The translations under genes were made by a program, and so were the position numbers. Under the pieces are notes generated by a model. The model was not told where the DNA came from. It saw only the letters and a list, made by a program, of their open reading frames with translations, and made no database searches. A stretch of DNA of 64,000 nt. It comes from Patiria pectinifera. Lineage: Eukaryota; Echinodermata; Asteroidea; Valvatida; Asterinidae. The stretch lies in contig CM057140.1 of assembly GCA_029964075.1 (NCBI GenBank), forward strand, positions 4,544,643 through 4,608,642, in the 5' to 3' direction. Positions 36,401 through 46,692 of the stretch are shown piece by piece (position 1 is the first letter of the stretch; every line of letters begins with the position of its first letter).

Positions 36401-39400
36401 TTCAGAGATCCACCCCTTGCATTCGCTAGTCTGACTTTGTCAGTAATAACGACGTCAATCGCAGGACACACCTGCCAACAGTAAAAGCAGACCTTGAATA
36501 GAACAACTGAGAACCAAGTGCAGTTGAGATCATGTTGAATCAACATGTTCGACGTGAGCATAGGAGATCGGCGCGACTGACCAATTTACTCCAGTCTACT
36601 TTGCCCAAACCTTGGCTACTCGTATCGAGTGGGTATTATTAATTTGACGTCTGTTCATTTGATAACGTACATCGATAAATCGGAACAGACCTACATTAGA
36701 TCCTTATTCACTGATGCCCGTTGTTTGGATCCTCTCAACAGCGGTCATGATGTTCGTCAACTGTGTCAGCGTTCGTTATTCCAGTGGAGGAGTCGTCATA
36801 TTGACCATTTCAAAAGTCGTAGCTTTGCTGATAATAATTGCTGCAGGCATTGTGCAGCTATTTAAAGGTAAAATTTAAAAAAAATGTTCCATATACCGTG
36901 ACGGTATAAGTAGTTAGTGTTTAAAAGAGTGTAAATTTTCGGGTAACACCATGTGGAAAGAAATCTCTTCTTGGAAGAAGTGGCGTGGTTCTGAATAAAA
37001 CCGGGGCGTTGAGTGTATAACTCGACGTGACAGTGTGCTCTGTCCGTCCTCAGGACGGAAAGCCAACCAGTTCTTTTCAGAACCACATTTCTTCCAAGAA
37101 GAGATTTCTTTCCACATGATGTTACCCGAAAATTTCCTCTCAGTTTTTTTTTTTTGGGGGGGGGGGGGCATGGCCCCCTTTGGCCTCCCCCTGGATCCGC
37201 CCTTGACTAGAAGTGATGCACTTTTTTTTATTTTTCAGGGCGGACGCAGTATCTGAATCCAGAAGTGTCATTCCAAGGATCTACCACGCAGATCTTAGGT
37301 TACGGTACGGCATTGTATTATGGGTTCTGGGCCTACTCTGGTTGGTGAGTATGCGAGAACATGTTCGCTTCTAAAGTGACTTTATAAATTCGTGCCAGTG
37401 CTGTAGGACTCAAGTCCAGCTGCTTGGACTGGGACTCGAATCCGTCTCGAGTCGTAATTTCGTTGACTCGGACTCGACTCGAGTCACATCGGCAAAAGAC
37501 TGGGAGTGGGGCTCGGACACAAAACATCATGCCTCGTAATTCATGCTCATGAACCGTGACTCGCGAGTCACGTTTTTGTTTAATTTACTCCCAAAATAAC
37601 TTTGAAAAACATAATTCAGATATTATTTTCCGAAAGAAACGTTAAAGCAAAACTAAAGAAAGTGAATCACACGGACTGTACCGCACGTTTGTCCATGTAG
37701 AGTTGCAAATAGTAATGTTTGTTATGTATATACGCCCTTCCACATTTCCCAGGACAGTGCATCATTTACATATTGCTTGTCATGTTTGCGTGTCAATGTC
37801 CATACGCATCCATTTCGTACAACGGTGACGGATTCGTACCTGGACTTGCATCAAAATGGCTCGTGACTCGGACTCGGCAGCCCCATAAATGTGGCTTAAA
37901 TAATGGAATCTTACTCAATATTATTAGTAAGACACCCAACCGATATACCAAAATGTACGGAACTATTTTGTCACTATATAGGCCTTATCACCAAAACCAA
38001 TACTGAACTGCTTATTAGCAAACATATCTTCAGAGGTCTAATTTTTTTGTAATTTCTGGTAAATGTCGGACGGCATTCGGGCAGAATAGAAGCACGTAGC
38101 GTCATATTCCAGTAATCTGCTTGAGGTCATGGGTCATGATACTCGTATTTTCCACTGCGCGTGCATTTTAGACCGATGATTACTGAATGACAGGTAACAG
38201 CCACCGATGCACGTTGCTATAAAAGTTGACGCACGCGCAGTGGAAACCACGAGTATCATGACCCATGGCCTCAAGCAGAGGAAGTCCAGCATTTAAGTAG
38301 CCTTGGTCAAGGGGTTCGTCATTATTCGTCCGCGGTAAACGATCGGCGGCATATCCTCGCTATGCAGTGCATTAAAAAAATTGCAGCGCGAACAGCGACC
38401 TCATGCGGCCGATATTTTATGGAAAGCATTTACATCCAGACGAACGCCTTGGTCCAATCGTCCATGTGAGGTTTTGGGGGAAGTGCTCATTATGCTAATA
38501 GCCTAAGCTGAACGTAAAAGTCGTTTTCTTATTGGTCGATCTTTACGTGGAAATTTGCATAGCGGTGACAGTTCATTATAGCGATAACGTGTGACATACA
38601 CAGCACCAATGCACAAAAAAATGTGGTTTCTGACACGTCCCCAAAATGCGAATAGCTGCAAAAATTGATGACGTCGGGATTTACCAAGGTGTGATTGGAC
38701 ACTCCACATATTAGCCCCGCCTACACTTATCTGTATTTGCATATGAGGTCGTGCGCTAGAAATCTAGCAAAAATAAAGAAAACAAACGCTTTCGCGGACG
38801 ATTGGACCAAGGCATTCGATCGGATCCAACTGATTTGCGTGAAATAGTGGCCGCATGAGGTCGCTGTTCGCGCTGTATTTTTAATGCACTGCATGAATAG
38901 CGAGGATATGCCGCCGATCGTTTAACGCGTATGGACGAACAATGACGAACGCCTTGACCAAGGCTAGCATTTAAGCCACATTTGTGGGGCTAGAACTAGA
39001 CTCGGCCTGAACCAATTGACTCGAGACTCGGACTAGAACTCGCCCGCAACGAGTCGAGACTCGGGATTTGGCTCTACTCAAGTGAGTCTATTACGACACT
39101 GGTTCATGCGCGATAATTAGCCCCCCCCCCCTAAAAGAAAACAATCTCTGGTTTCTGGTATGCGCGCGCGTCGCCGTAGCTATGCGCGTCGGCAAAATTA
39201 AAAAGTTTTGTTTCAATGTAAGATGATGTCTCAAAACCGCCAAACTCACTGGTTTGACTGGAATCCTGCTGCTGCACATTTTTAACGTGTTTTTAGATGG
39301 GGTTACGATCGAGTATAAGCTTTATGTGGCCTCTCTGGTCTCCCATATATTTGCACTAAATTTAGTCGGGCACCAGTTGCAGTCATCAGCCGACATTTAA

Positions 39401-42400
39401 AGAAAAACAAATGGTAAAAAAAGCCGCGTCGCCGCACCACTTTTGGGGCAAGCTCCATACCAGAAACCGAAGACTTTTTTTGCCTTAGCTGTATCATGAA
39501 GTGTTGCTGATCCCACAAAATAAAACTAAAGGCATTGCGAATTAGTCAGTCAATTTGAATTGTTTGTTACTTTTGTTTCAAATAGGGACTATGTCAACAA
39601 TTTGATGGAGGAGTTGAAGAATCCAGCAAGGTCGGTTGTATTTCCTTTTGTTCATAATCTTTTATATGGTACCACAATTGAAGCTGTTGGATGTTTATTT
39701 CATAATTCGGGTTTTTTTTGCCAAAGGCACTTATAGGAATATAGTGGCCCAGCCAAACAGTTCAAATTAGACATACATTGTAATTGCTTTGATTGCTAGC
39801 ACGGTTTAATTGTATTCATACCAACTTTACAGCATCATGTATTTTTATGGACATAGAAGTTGCACAAACAGCCTGATAATGAGCTACTGAAGTACATAAA
39901 GTAAATAATTTGCCTAGCAAAATAATAACACTGGCCAAGGCGATCGTAAATACCCGCCGTACGGTATTCGGCGGCATATCCGCGCTATGAAGTGCATTAA
40001 AAATACAGAGCGAATATATATATTTATATATGCAAATCAGTCTATAAGTGAGAGGTTTGCGGTAACACCATGTGGAAATATCTCTTTTGTGAGTATGTTT
40101 GGTTCTGAAGAGAACCTGTTGGATTAACTCGACGTTTCGAACAGTATGCTCTGTTCGTCATAGATCCAAATAATTTGCATACTGCTACATGCAACAACAC
40201 ACGATATAAGTACACGATATAAATCTATTACTAGCCAATTGTGGTATTGAATCAGAACACAGGAGGAAAGTTTCATATCCAGGGCTTACTATTGGAAACG
40301 AGGTTAGAAATAAAGTAAGCACTCTGGACGAGGTTGCTCAGTTGCATAACACAAGTCTGCAGAATGTTTCCATTACAATGCTACTAATCTGGGTCTTAAT
40401 CTTGCATTTGGTCTTTACATGGATAACAGTTATAAACTTGTTCGACAACAATTTGAAGTGGCTATCAGAGGATTCACCTAACACAAACTATTGCATCAAA
40501 ATGCTGTCCTACCCCCGGCTTCAGGCATTATTGCAGTGTCCATTTCAATCAATTTCATTTGCAGAGATCTGCCGTTGTCAATCGCCATTGCCGTACCGAT
40601 TGTGACCGCCATTTACCTGCTGACTAATATCGCATATTTCACTGTTCTCTCACCCAATGAGCTGCTTGCTTCCAGTGCAGTCGCAGTGGTATGATATTGA
40701 ATTTTTATAGTAAATAACTGTTTTCCTCAACCGACATTTGCTATTTGACTGACATTAATCCTCCAATATTGATGCAAAAACTGCATTATCACAATCATAA
40801 TTGTCATTAATCATTAGTTTTTTCGGCTGGGGTTTCTTTATTAATTGCAAATACATTAACTGATAAAACATTAGGTAGAATTTTACAGGTCTTTTTTTTT
40901 ATACCGTTCTTTGATTAGACCTTTGCGGAGCGGACCCTTGGAATCATGGCTTGGCTGGTCCCGTTGGGAGTGTGTATCTCCACTGCGGGCACCCTATTAG
41001 GAAGCTTCTTGTCCGGACCAAGGTAAAAACAAATTACACATTATTAAATACGCCCTCTGCTGATGTGGGTTTGAGACCATCCTATGGGAGTGTGGCACGT
41101 GTATACTCAGTTGAGGAATGAGGCCACTGTTTAGTACGCGATTTGTCCTGTAAAAAACTTCATATTTCACAAGTTCCTCATTCAAACATAGCAAGATAAA
41201 GTGGTGTGAGCCTATTTAACCAGATTTGAACTTTTAAAAGCAAATTATAGTTAAGTGATTTTTCTCATGATTTATAACGTGTACTACAAACTTCATTACG
41301 GTCCTGAAGCCGATTTCATGACACGTTATACAATGGCGTAAATCCAAAATATTACGTACGTCGCGCAACAGTTCACGTTGCGCAACATTTCAGTTATGAC
41401 AGTTTCACGAAAGTGTCATAGTACGCAAATCCACGACTTTAGCAACAAATTAAAGCGTAACTTAAGCACCCCTTTTACTTGGCGTACGTTGGCGTAGCGA
41501 CTGAAAATGATCTATTTTACCAGCATATCGTCAGCAATGTGGTGCCTTTTTATTGTGTTTGAAGTAAATTAATTGCTATTTTGCACGTGACAGAGCTTTT
41601 AGAGTTGCCGCACGATTCCGAAAAAAAAGTCAGACAAAACTATTTTCAAAATGGCGAACGGAGGTGATTCAGCGAATGTTGCATGAATGAACAAAATAAT
41701 ACACAAACAGCCGTTGGTTTCTGTACGTTGTTTGCATTATTATATTATTCACCATCAGGACTGCATTTGCTGCAGGAAGAGAAGGCCATATGTTATCGAT
41801 CCTATCTATGGTCAATGTCAAGTATCATACCCCACTGCCTGCCATTCTTTTACAGGTAAATGAATAAATACTTTTAAAAACTTGTATTTCTTAACGGCTT
41901 GTCGTACCCCGTATGAGGTAGGCCTACCACCAAATACCTTTGAAAGCAATTACGGTAACTGTAATTAATTACAGCTCCACACAATTTAGGTATATAGAAA
42001 GCCCTTATTCTTGTTTAAAAACAATTTATATTAACGAGAATCTATATGAACGGGAATCTTGAGTTCTTTCCAATGGCCTACAAGATTTACAATTATATTT
42101 TTACAATGTCATAATAAGGCGTGTAATTAGGCCTGTGATAATAATGAGGCATTATGAGTTTTTCTGCATATTCTAATTCTAGGGACTCATTGCGATCGTA
42201 CTAATCCTGATGGGTGACTTCAATTCGATCATCGTGTACGGTAGCATCGTTCAGTGGATTCTCTTTCTGGCTGCATTTGCGGCAGTATTTGTGCTGCGAC
42301 GCAAATATCCAGATATACCCAGACCTTTTAAGGTATGTCTAATAACTCTTAAATATATAACAAGCTTTTAAGATCATTCACAGATCAGTGTACTCCATCT

Positions 42401-43804
42401 CAATCAGTTTTCTTTCCACCTAGCCATCTTCTAGTTTTATGGTTGCTGAAACAGGGTAAAGAAAACTACCAAATGTAAAAATAAACGTCTTAAGTTGTTA
42501 AACACAATGACATATTTAACATCATCACGGTGTTGAAACTTACACACTGTAAAATCTGTGTTTAGACTTTACAAACAAGTAAGGTACATGGCGAAAGCCT
42601 GTTTAACCATCAAGTGTAAATTCGAAAGTATATAAATATGACTTATCGGGTACAAGTCGAATTACAGGCTGTAAAATACAAATTTGTATCACTTTTTTTC
42701 ACCTGTTTCAGAAAAACAAACTTTAAAACATAATTATATTTGACTTTTTTATAAGTTATTATTGATGGCATTAACATACTTTCATATGGTATCGAAAATC
42801 TAAAAAATGTCTTAGACTTACCGAGTACAAAGTTGGTACAAAAAGGGTTGAAACTCTAAGCACCATTTTTACCAATGTCGATTATGATAACAGATTGAAG
42901 AATTGAGATTTCGGTTCAGTCCTCTTATAGTAAAAAATAGGTCAAAGGTCACTTTATTTGTATTAACCTATTGTTATTTTAACAATTATTATTATAAAAA
43001 CAATCATTTCTGGTCATGAAACCAAGGATTCCGCAAAAGTGCCCTAGGCTGTAGCTTGCAAGCCTGAAGAAACCTGTGAAGAGCAGACAATGAGAAGACA
43101 TTACAGTTTTAGAGGTAGAAGGAAAACGCCATCAGAATATTCTAAGGAAAATCAACGGAATCAGGCAGGGACTGAATTCCCAGTCAACATTATTGGCCCA
43201 CGCGGGATTCGAAGGCGAGGAAAGTACCGCTACGCCAACCTGACTCCCCTAAGGTAATTTAGGTAATAAGACTACATACAGATTTGTAGTCTTATTCCTT
43301 ACCTTAACTTTCTGGTTAACAGTCTGGTTCCATATCCTCTATTTTGTACATGCAGGTCAATAGTCTGGTTCCCATCCTTGCAATTATTGCCTCTGTATTT
43401 ATGGTTCTGGCACCAATCATCTCCGATCCCAAGCTAGAGTACCTGTACGCATTCGTTTTACTTGCATTGGGCCTCCTGGTCTACATCGTGTTCGTACGAG
43501 GAAAAAGACAGCTTCCATTCATGGGTACGTTCTATACTTGTTACCCCCCCCCCCTTCTGTTAAATTGATTTGCCTACAATTTTTACACAGCCATTAAAAT
43601 GAAGAAGTTGTGATTCAAGTCTGCAGTCTGACAATATAAACGGGGAGAATATTTATCATGGTTTAAAATTTGACCTATCTTATATTTTGAGGCCAATGAA
43701 TTTCCTTTTGGTGACGGAATCGAATATTTTCCCCATGTTTCTTTGTAGATCAAATGACTGTGTTCTGTCAGAAGTTGTTTCTCGTCGGCCCATCACGTGC
43801 TTAG
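23312..43804 (+). CDS. SLC7-family amino-acid transporter light chain, copy 2 (xCT/b(0,+)AT-like, 12 exons, 502 aa)
   Basis: Exons: 23312-23338 (alternative first exon 15011-15037), 31126-31384, 32070-32315, 36742-36867, 37239-37344, 39586-39630, 40565-40688, 40919-41022, 41759-41855, 42183-42332, 43356-43524, 43749-43804. Phases join without a break; the total is 1509 nt with stop, close to the usual 490-535 aa of HAT light chains. TM1 carries GSGIFISP (residues 62-69), the unwound substrate-binding segment of the APC fold. Cys162 in the TM3-TM4 loop (GDCAPP) fits the Cys that bonds the SLC3 heavy chain. WAYSGW is at 250-255, AGREGHML in exon 9, RRKYPD near 420. Positions aligned by eye to xCT Arg135 and Arg396 are Lys138 and Gln402, so cystine/glutamate exchange should not be assumed. 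Exon 2 has no in-frame Met upstream of residue 47 and an in-frame TAG forms its acceptor, so an upstream start exon is required. The 8-kb intron 1 and introns 3 and 5 are full of transposons. Confidence 0.9.
25567..25890. mobile_element. MITE with CAGGGGCGTAACTA termini
   Basis: Begins CAGGGGCGTAACTACGG and ends CCCTAGTCACGCCGCTG, imperfect inverted repeats, with long G and C runs inside. The flanks cagccgcg and cagcccga match at 5 of 8 positions, a weak target duplication. Confidence 0.5.
26215..26350 (+). repeat. Dispersed repeat, copy 1
   Basis: actggccacgtgacgggctc and the following 60 bp match 28288-28350 closely (caatagcaatgg against caataggaatgg). Family and ends unknown. Confidence 0.5.
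26680..27335. mobile_element. Candidate element with CTACGGAAGCGTA start and CGCCGCGGCG palindromes
   Basis: Starts ctacggaagcgtagaagggcc, resembling the terminus at 54777. An atctcgccgcggcgact motif occurs near the left end and three times at 27263-27330. The right end was not found. Confidence 0.4.
27725..27889. repeat. Hairpin with 76-bp arms and 13-bp loop
   Basis: Arms 27725-27800 and 27814-27889 pair without gaps. The inner 50 bp (ttatcactctgtttaagacc inward to ataattaccc) is perfect; the outer part has several mismatches. Probably a MITE. Confidence 0.8.
28270..28400 (+). repeat. Dispersed repeat, copy 2
   Basis: Partner of 26215-26350. The aligned part continues through taaactgtctgaggcattt. 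Same orientation. Confidence 0.5.
29088..29329. mobile_element. Small foldback element with seven 21-bp palindromic units
   Basis: Termini TATGAAGCCCGGGAAGGGAC and its reverse complement, flanked by the direct repeat ccgaac (29082-29087 and 29330-29335). The core has seven units of exactly 21 bp, each an imperfect palindrome of the aattcgtgcgaacgaatt type, with TTC at 29141, 29162, 29183, 29204, 29225, 29246 and 29267. No coding capacity. Confidence 0.85.
29678..30991 (+). mobile_element. Element with ATGCCCCGC termini and a 145-bp minisatellite, copy B
   Basis: Same plan as 16266-17570: five units starting at 30123, 30266, 30411, 30556 and 30701 (first spacing 143, then 145). It ends about 135 bp before exon 2 of copy 2. 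The arm between the left end and the array differs between the copies (a 'ggtaccccacaagg' motif here, 'tccacataagg' in copy A), so only the ends and array are conserved. Confidence 0.8.
31126..31384 (+). CDS. Exon 2 of SLC7 copy 2 (N-terminal tail and TM1)
   Basis: Acceptor cgaatag at 31119-31125, donor gtgaga at 31385. The exon encodes residues 10-95: a charged cytosolic tail, then VQLKREMGL and the TM1 helix with GSGIF. A VQLKR tail before TM1 is shared with xCT-type proteins. The exon starts about 135 bp after the end of a 145-bp-repeat element that fills the end of intron 1. Confidence 0.88.
31385..32069 (+). other. Intron 2 of SLC7 copy 2
   Basis: Contains a (TG)n microsatellite at 31637-31658 and a G/C-run segment (31880-31970) like the MITE interiors elsewhere. 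GT-AG ends. No exon inside. Confidence 0.6.
32500..36285 (+). mobile_element. CR1-like LINE in intron 3 of SLC7 copy 2, broken
   Basis: ORF2 is readable from about 32860 to 35836 and is followed by about 430 bp of 3' UTR ending near gaataaatgttttctttctt. ORF1 is not seen, so the element is 5'-truncated or its 5' edge (32340-32860) is decayed. It lies in the same direction as the host gene, between exons 3 and 4. Confidence 0.75.
32817..35836 (+). pseudogene. LINE ORF2 (endonuclease-RT), frameshifted
   Basis: Endonuclease: GFTETW near 33090, GGGVAMFV, then IMGDFNLN near 33410 after a frame change, and DISDHYP near 33605. A TAA interrupts it at 33505. RT: the frame changes again near 34020, then NYRPIS (34522), [30 protein letters not shown] (34906) and LFADDT (34998). 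Two further indels near 35460 and 35555 compensate each other, and the tail ends at 35836. Catalytic motifs are intact, but at least four frame or stop defects rule out one full protein. Confidence 0.8.
36936..37132. mobile_element. Foldback repeat (intron 4 of copy 2)
   Basis: The left arm ttttcgggtaac, then catgtggaaagaaatctc, pairs with the right arm gagatttctttccacatg, then gttacccgaaaa. The centre has actcgacgtgacagtgtgct and a cctcaggacgg hairpin. One half of the same repeat recurs at 40050-40165 in intron 6. A further G-run MITE end follows at 37140-37206. Confidence 0.6.
38118..38278. mobile_element. Short palindromic MITE
   Basis: ctgcttgaggtcatgggtca at the left pairs with tgacccatggcctcaagcag at the right; the arms extend over about 45 bp with few mismatches (ttttccactgcgcgtgc against gcacgcgcagtggaaa). 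Nested in the hAT-like element. Confidence 0.65.
38298..38966. mobile_element. MULE-like MITE with long TIRs and 9-bp target duplication
   Basis: Termini TAGCCTTGGTCAAGG and CCTTGACCAAGGCTA. The inverted similarity runs for more than 100 bp (gatcggcggcatatcctcgc against gcgaggatatgccgccgatc). The perfect direct repeat gcatttaag flanks it (38289-38297 and 38967-38975). Nine-base duplications with long TIRs suggest the Mutator-like group. A related end fragment lies near 39940-40020. Confidence 0.75.
39120..39484 (+). mobile_element. Harbinger-like MITE, copy 1 (intron 5 of SLC7 copy 2)
   Basis: Ends aaatctctggtttctggtat-like and ccataccagaaaccgaagac; tta flanks both sides (39117-39119, 39485-39487). 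Same family as 45204-45562 and 53782-54162. A 3-bp duplication points to PIF/Harbinger. The left end is degraded to a C run. Confidence 0.6.
43025..43256 (-). mobile_element. tRNA-derived SINE lacking the anticodon arm, minus strand
   Basis: The minus strand shows GGTTGGCGTAGCGGTA (A box-like), a short link and CTTCGAATCCC (B box), then a non-tRNA body. The spacing between boxes is too short for a full tRNA, so this SINE or its source had lost the middle of the tRNA. In intron 10 of copy 2. Confidence 0.5.
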
Positions 43805-44073
43805 AATGCTGCCTGGCTGTGTTGTAGTCGAGTCACCAATGTCGAGTCCGAGTCCCGAGTCACAAGCTGCTTAGTGTCGAGTTCGAGTCCGAGTATATCG
43901 AATATTTTCCCCATGTTTCTTTGTAGATCAAATGACTGTGTTCTGTCAGAAGTTGTTTCTCGTCGGCCCATCACGTGCTTAGAATGCTGCCTGGCTGTGT
44001 TGTAGTCGAGTCACCAATGTCGAGTCCGAGTCCCGAGTCACAAGCTGCTTAGTGTCGAGTTCGAGTCCGAGTC
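43719..44073 (+). repeat. 178-bp tandem duplication including the last SLC7 exon
   Basis: 43719-43896 and 43897-44073 are essentially identical. Each contains the end of intron 11, exon 12 (43749-43804, repeated at 43927-43982) with its stop, and the first part of a hAT-like MITE. Both acceptors (ctttgtag) are intact, so splicing to either gives the same protein end. Confidence 0.92.
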
Positions 44074-44586
44074 ACGAGTCACTTGTTCTTTAGTTGTTCA
44101 CCAAACTAATCATAAAAAAAAAACAGTTTTCAATTATCCAGTCTTCTTTTAAGTAAATCCTAGTGTATATAGTTTACCTTGTGTGTATACATGTTGTTTA
44201 GACCCAAAATGTGTTTTCCTTTTTAATACCGGACACTTTTTAGCATACGACAGCGGGCCCTGGTGCTCGTCGAGCAGGCGCTAGGCGTGCGTGCGCAGCC
44301 TCTGGATACGATTTTCCGCAGCGCCGTGTTTTGTCCATGGAGTCAAAAAGAATGCTACGTTCGTCGCACAAATACGTAACTTTATGTTCTTTTTTGATGA
44401 AAATACGTGACTCGAGTCACGAGTCACCAAGCTCGAGTCCGAGTCATCATGGTCGAGTCCGAGTCATCATGGTCGAGTCCGAGTCTGAGTCATTTTCCAA
44501 TGTGACTCAAGTCGAGTCCGAGTCGCAAAAAATGTGACTGGAGTCCGACTCGAGTTCGAGTCCAGGACTCGAGTCCTACAACACTG
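43995..44586. mobile_element. hAT-like MITE of GAGTCGAGTC repeats, just after the SLC7 copy 2 stop
   Basis: Starts CTGTGTTGTAGTCGAGTC, ends GACTCGAGTCCTACAACACTG. The flanks ctgcctgg and ctgccctgg agree apart from one extra c, an 8-bp target duplication. In the undisturbed first unit the same start lies at 43817, only 12 bp past the stop codon, so the insertion hit the 3' UTR and was then partly duplicated. Confidence 0.8.
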
Positions 44587-44589
44587 CTG

Positions 44590-46599
44590 CCCTGGACTGG
44601 TCATGTGCAGCCACGCCTATTTGCCCGAGAAGGGCCTACTGCCTGCTACAACTACTGTGGTGGAGATGTTGCCGTGTAAGATGATAGAATGACTTGCACG
44701 AATCAAGTCATATTAACTTATTCAGGTTATAGATGGGTTTTCTCTTTCTTGACGGCTGATCTAAATATACTTTCAGTACAAATTTCAATTTATCTGGGGT
44801 AATGTTGTTTATAAAGTTTACGCAAACAATGAACGGATTTGTTTGAATATAAATATTGGTTTAAAAGGTATCTAACTTATGTAAAGATGATAATCGATTC
44901 AGAGTTTTCTCTGCAACATTTTCTTGTACATATAACTGTATGTGTGCATCACAAGCAGTGGTATGATCTTCACTAAGAAATCATTATTGTTTTCGGGTTT
45001 AATTTGTTTTTAATATAGTTTATGGTGAGATTATTAAGTTATATTAATGTTATAATGGTCCAGGGTTACAACAGGTGCAGCTACGCCCCAGCCCCATATC
45101 CCGTATGGTGCTATAGCCTGTCACAGTTGCTGTGGTGGACGTTGTCCCTTGTAGGATAATAGAATATCACATAGCCCGTGCAAATTAAGTAACATTTGCT
45201 TTAGGCCAAGAAAAAAAAGTCTCCGGTTTCTTGTATGGAGCTTGCCCAAAAAGTGGTGCGGCGACGCGGCTTTTTTTTTAACCGTTTTTTTCTTCAAATG
45301 TCGGCTGATGACTGCAAATGGTGCTCGACTAAACTAAGTGCAAATATATGGGAGTCCAAGAGAGGCCACATAAATCGTATTCTTGGCCGTAAGCCCATGT
45401 AAAAATACGTTAAAATTGTGCAGCAGCAGGATTCCAGTCAAACCAGTGAGTTTGGCGGTTTTGAGACATCATCTTTCATTGGAAAAACAACTTTTTCATT
45501 TTGCCCACGCGCTTGGCTACGGCGACGCGCGCGCATACATGCAAGCAGAGACTTGTTTGGCCTTTAATAGGTTGTAGCCTTGGTTTTTTGTCTCGACAGC
45601 TGATCTAAAAGAATGAGTACACATTTTTATGTTTTCCGATAATGTAATTTTTTTTTAATTTTGAGGAATCGGTGAAAAGTGTAAAGTCATGTTGCTGAAG
45701 TATTTGTATTGCAATTCAATAAAAGGAATGCAATTCAAAGGCTTTAAAAATTGTAAAAAGAATTATTATTGACTTTGACTTTCATTTTCATGACAATATT
45801 TTATTATTTCAATAAATGTGGTTTAAAAGTAACCGGACGTAAAGTAACGATGAACACTGAATGTTGAAACAGTGATTTTGAAATTTATTAAAGGTTAGTT
45901 GACCATCGTCGTTGATTGCCGTGCTACTTTTACGGTTTGTCTGCACATAATTTTACATCATAGGTTAAATAACAGTTAGGCCGCATACACTGCCCAATTA
46001 TTGGCAGGGACCGCGAAAAGGTAGCCATCTTGAAAAACGATCCCTCCATAACATGGCAAAATAGCGCCACTTTTGCTTCCAAAATGCTCAGAATTGGAAG
46101 CCAGAGGTCCGGGTCAGAGGTTCATTGCCATATCTCTTCAATTTCCCAATTTTATGGCTCTCCGAACTCTCTAATAGCATATAGACTATTTTGAGTTTAT
46201 AACTTTTATTCACGAGCTGGGCGGATAGGCCTATTTACCGGTGTGCACCCCTGAATGATAATGTTTTTTTGTGTGCAAAAAGGAACCAGACTATTTGCTA
46301 AGCTTCCATCCTCGCTTTGGATGCGTTGATTTCGTTTGGGAAAAAATCAAGACGCAACATGATAATGGTCTATTGATCTCCTGCCTCTTCACTTTAGAAA
46401 TAATTATATACGCTTTGCAGTTAATCTGCCCCTGTGGCAGGATTATTGTTTGTTGTGGTAGGGTGCATGACCTTTCCACGTTACCGTTCCGAGTTTACCC
46501 AACCGACCTCGTACTTTGATCCAATTGTTCGGCAATCGAGTACTAGAAGAATGAATACCTACCTGCAGGGTTCCCAAAGGCTGGCTTTGATTGCATAGG
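44590..46599. other. 3' flank of SLC7 copy 2 and 5' flank of copy 3
   Basis: tgcagccacgcctatttgcc, then acaactactgtggtgga (44610-44665), matches the 3' flank of copy 1. A second diverged version lies at 45066-45170. AATAAA words at 45718 and 45811 are possible polyadenylation signals. Apart from the MITE at 45204-45562 nothing else was recognised. Confidence 0.5.
45204..45562 (-). mobile_element. Harbinger-like MITE, copy 2 (between SLC7 copies 2 and 3)
   Basis: Starts GGCCAAGAAAAAAAAGTCTC and ends GAGACTTGTTTGGCC. The interior is the reverse complement of the copies at 39120 and 53782 (gtggtgcggcgacgcggc near the left end). ttta flanks both sides. Confidence 0.7.
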
Positions 46600-46692
46600 C
46601 GAGCCGGTATAATGCAGTTCTTTAGAATAATCCGTGCACAAAGTGCAGCATCGACATCATAACTGTGCTGACTACCTCGGATCACAACCACC
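46600..46692 (+). promoter_or_regulatory. 5' leader and possible core promoter of SLC7 copy 3
   Basis: A TATA-like gtataatg lies about 80 bp upstream of the ATG, and the start has an ideal Kozak context (accaccATGG). The assignment rests on position only. Confidence 0.3.

Larger units (their letters stand above)
37396..39101. mobile_element. hAT-like MITE of GACTCG repeats, with nested insertions
   Basis: Starts CAGTGCTGTAGGACTCAAGT and ends TTACGACACTG. The flanks attcgtgc and gttcatgc match at 6 of 8 positions, an aged 8-bp duplication. Family relative of the elements at 17934 and 43995. Interrupted by the elements at 38118-38278 and 38298-38966. Confidence 0.7.
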
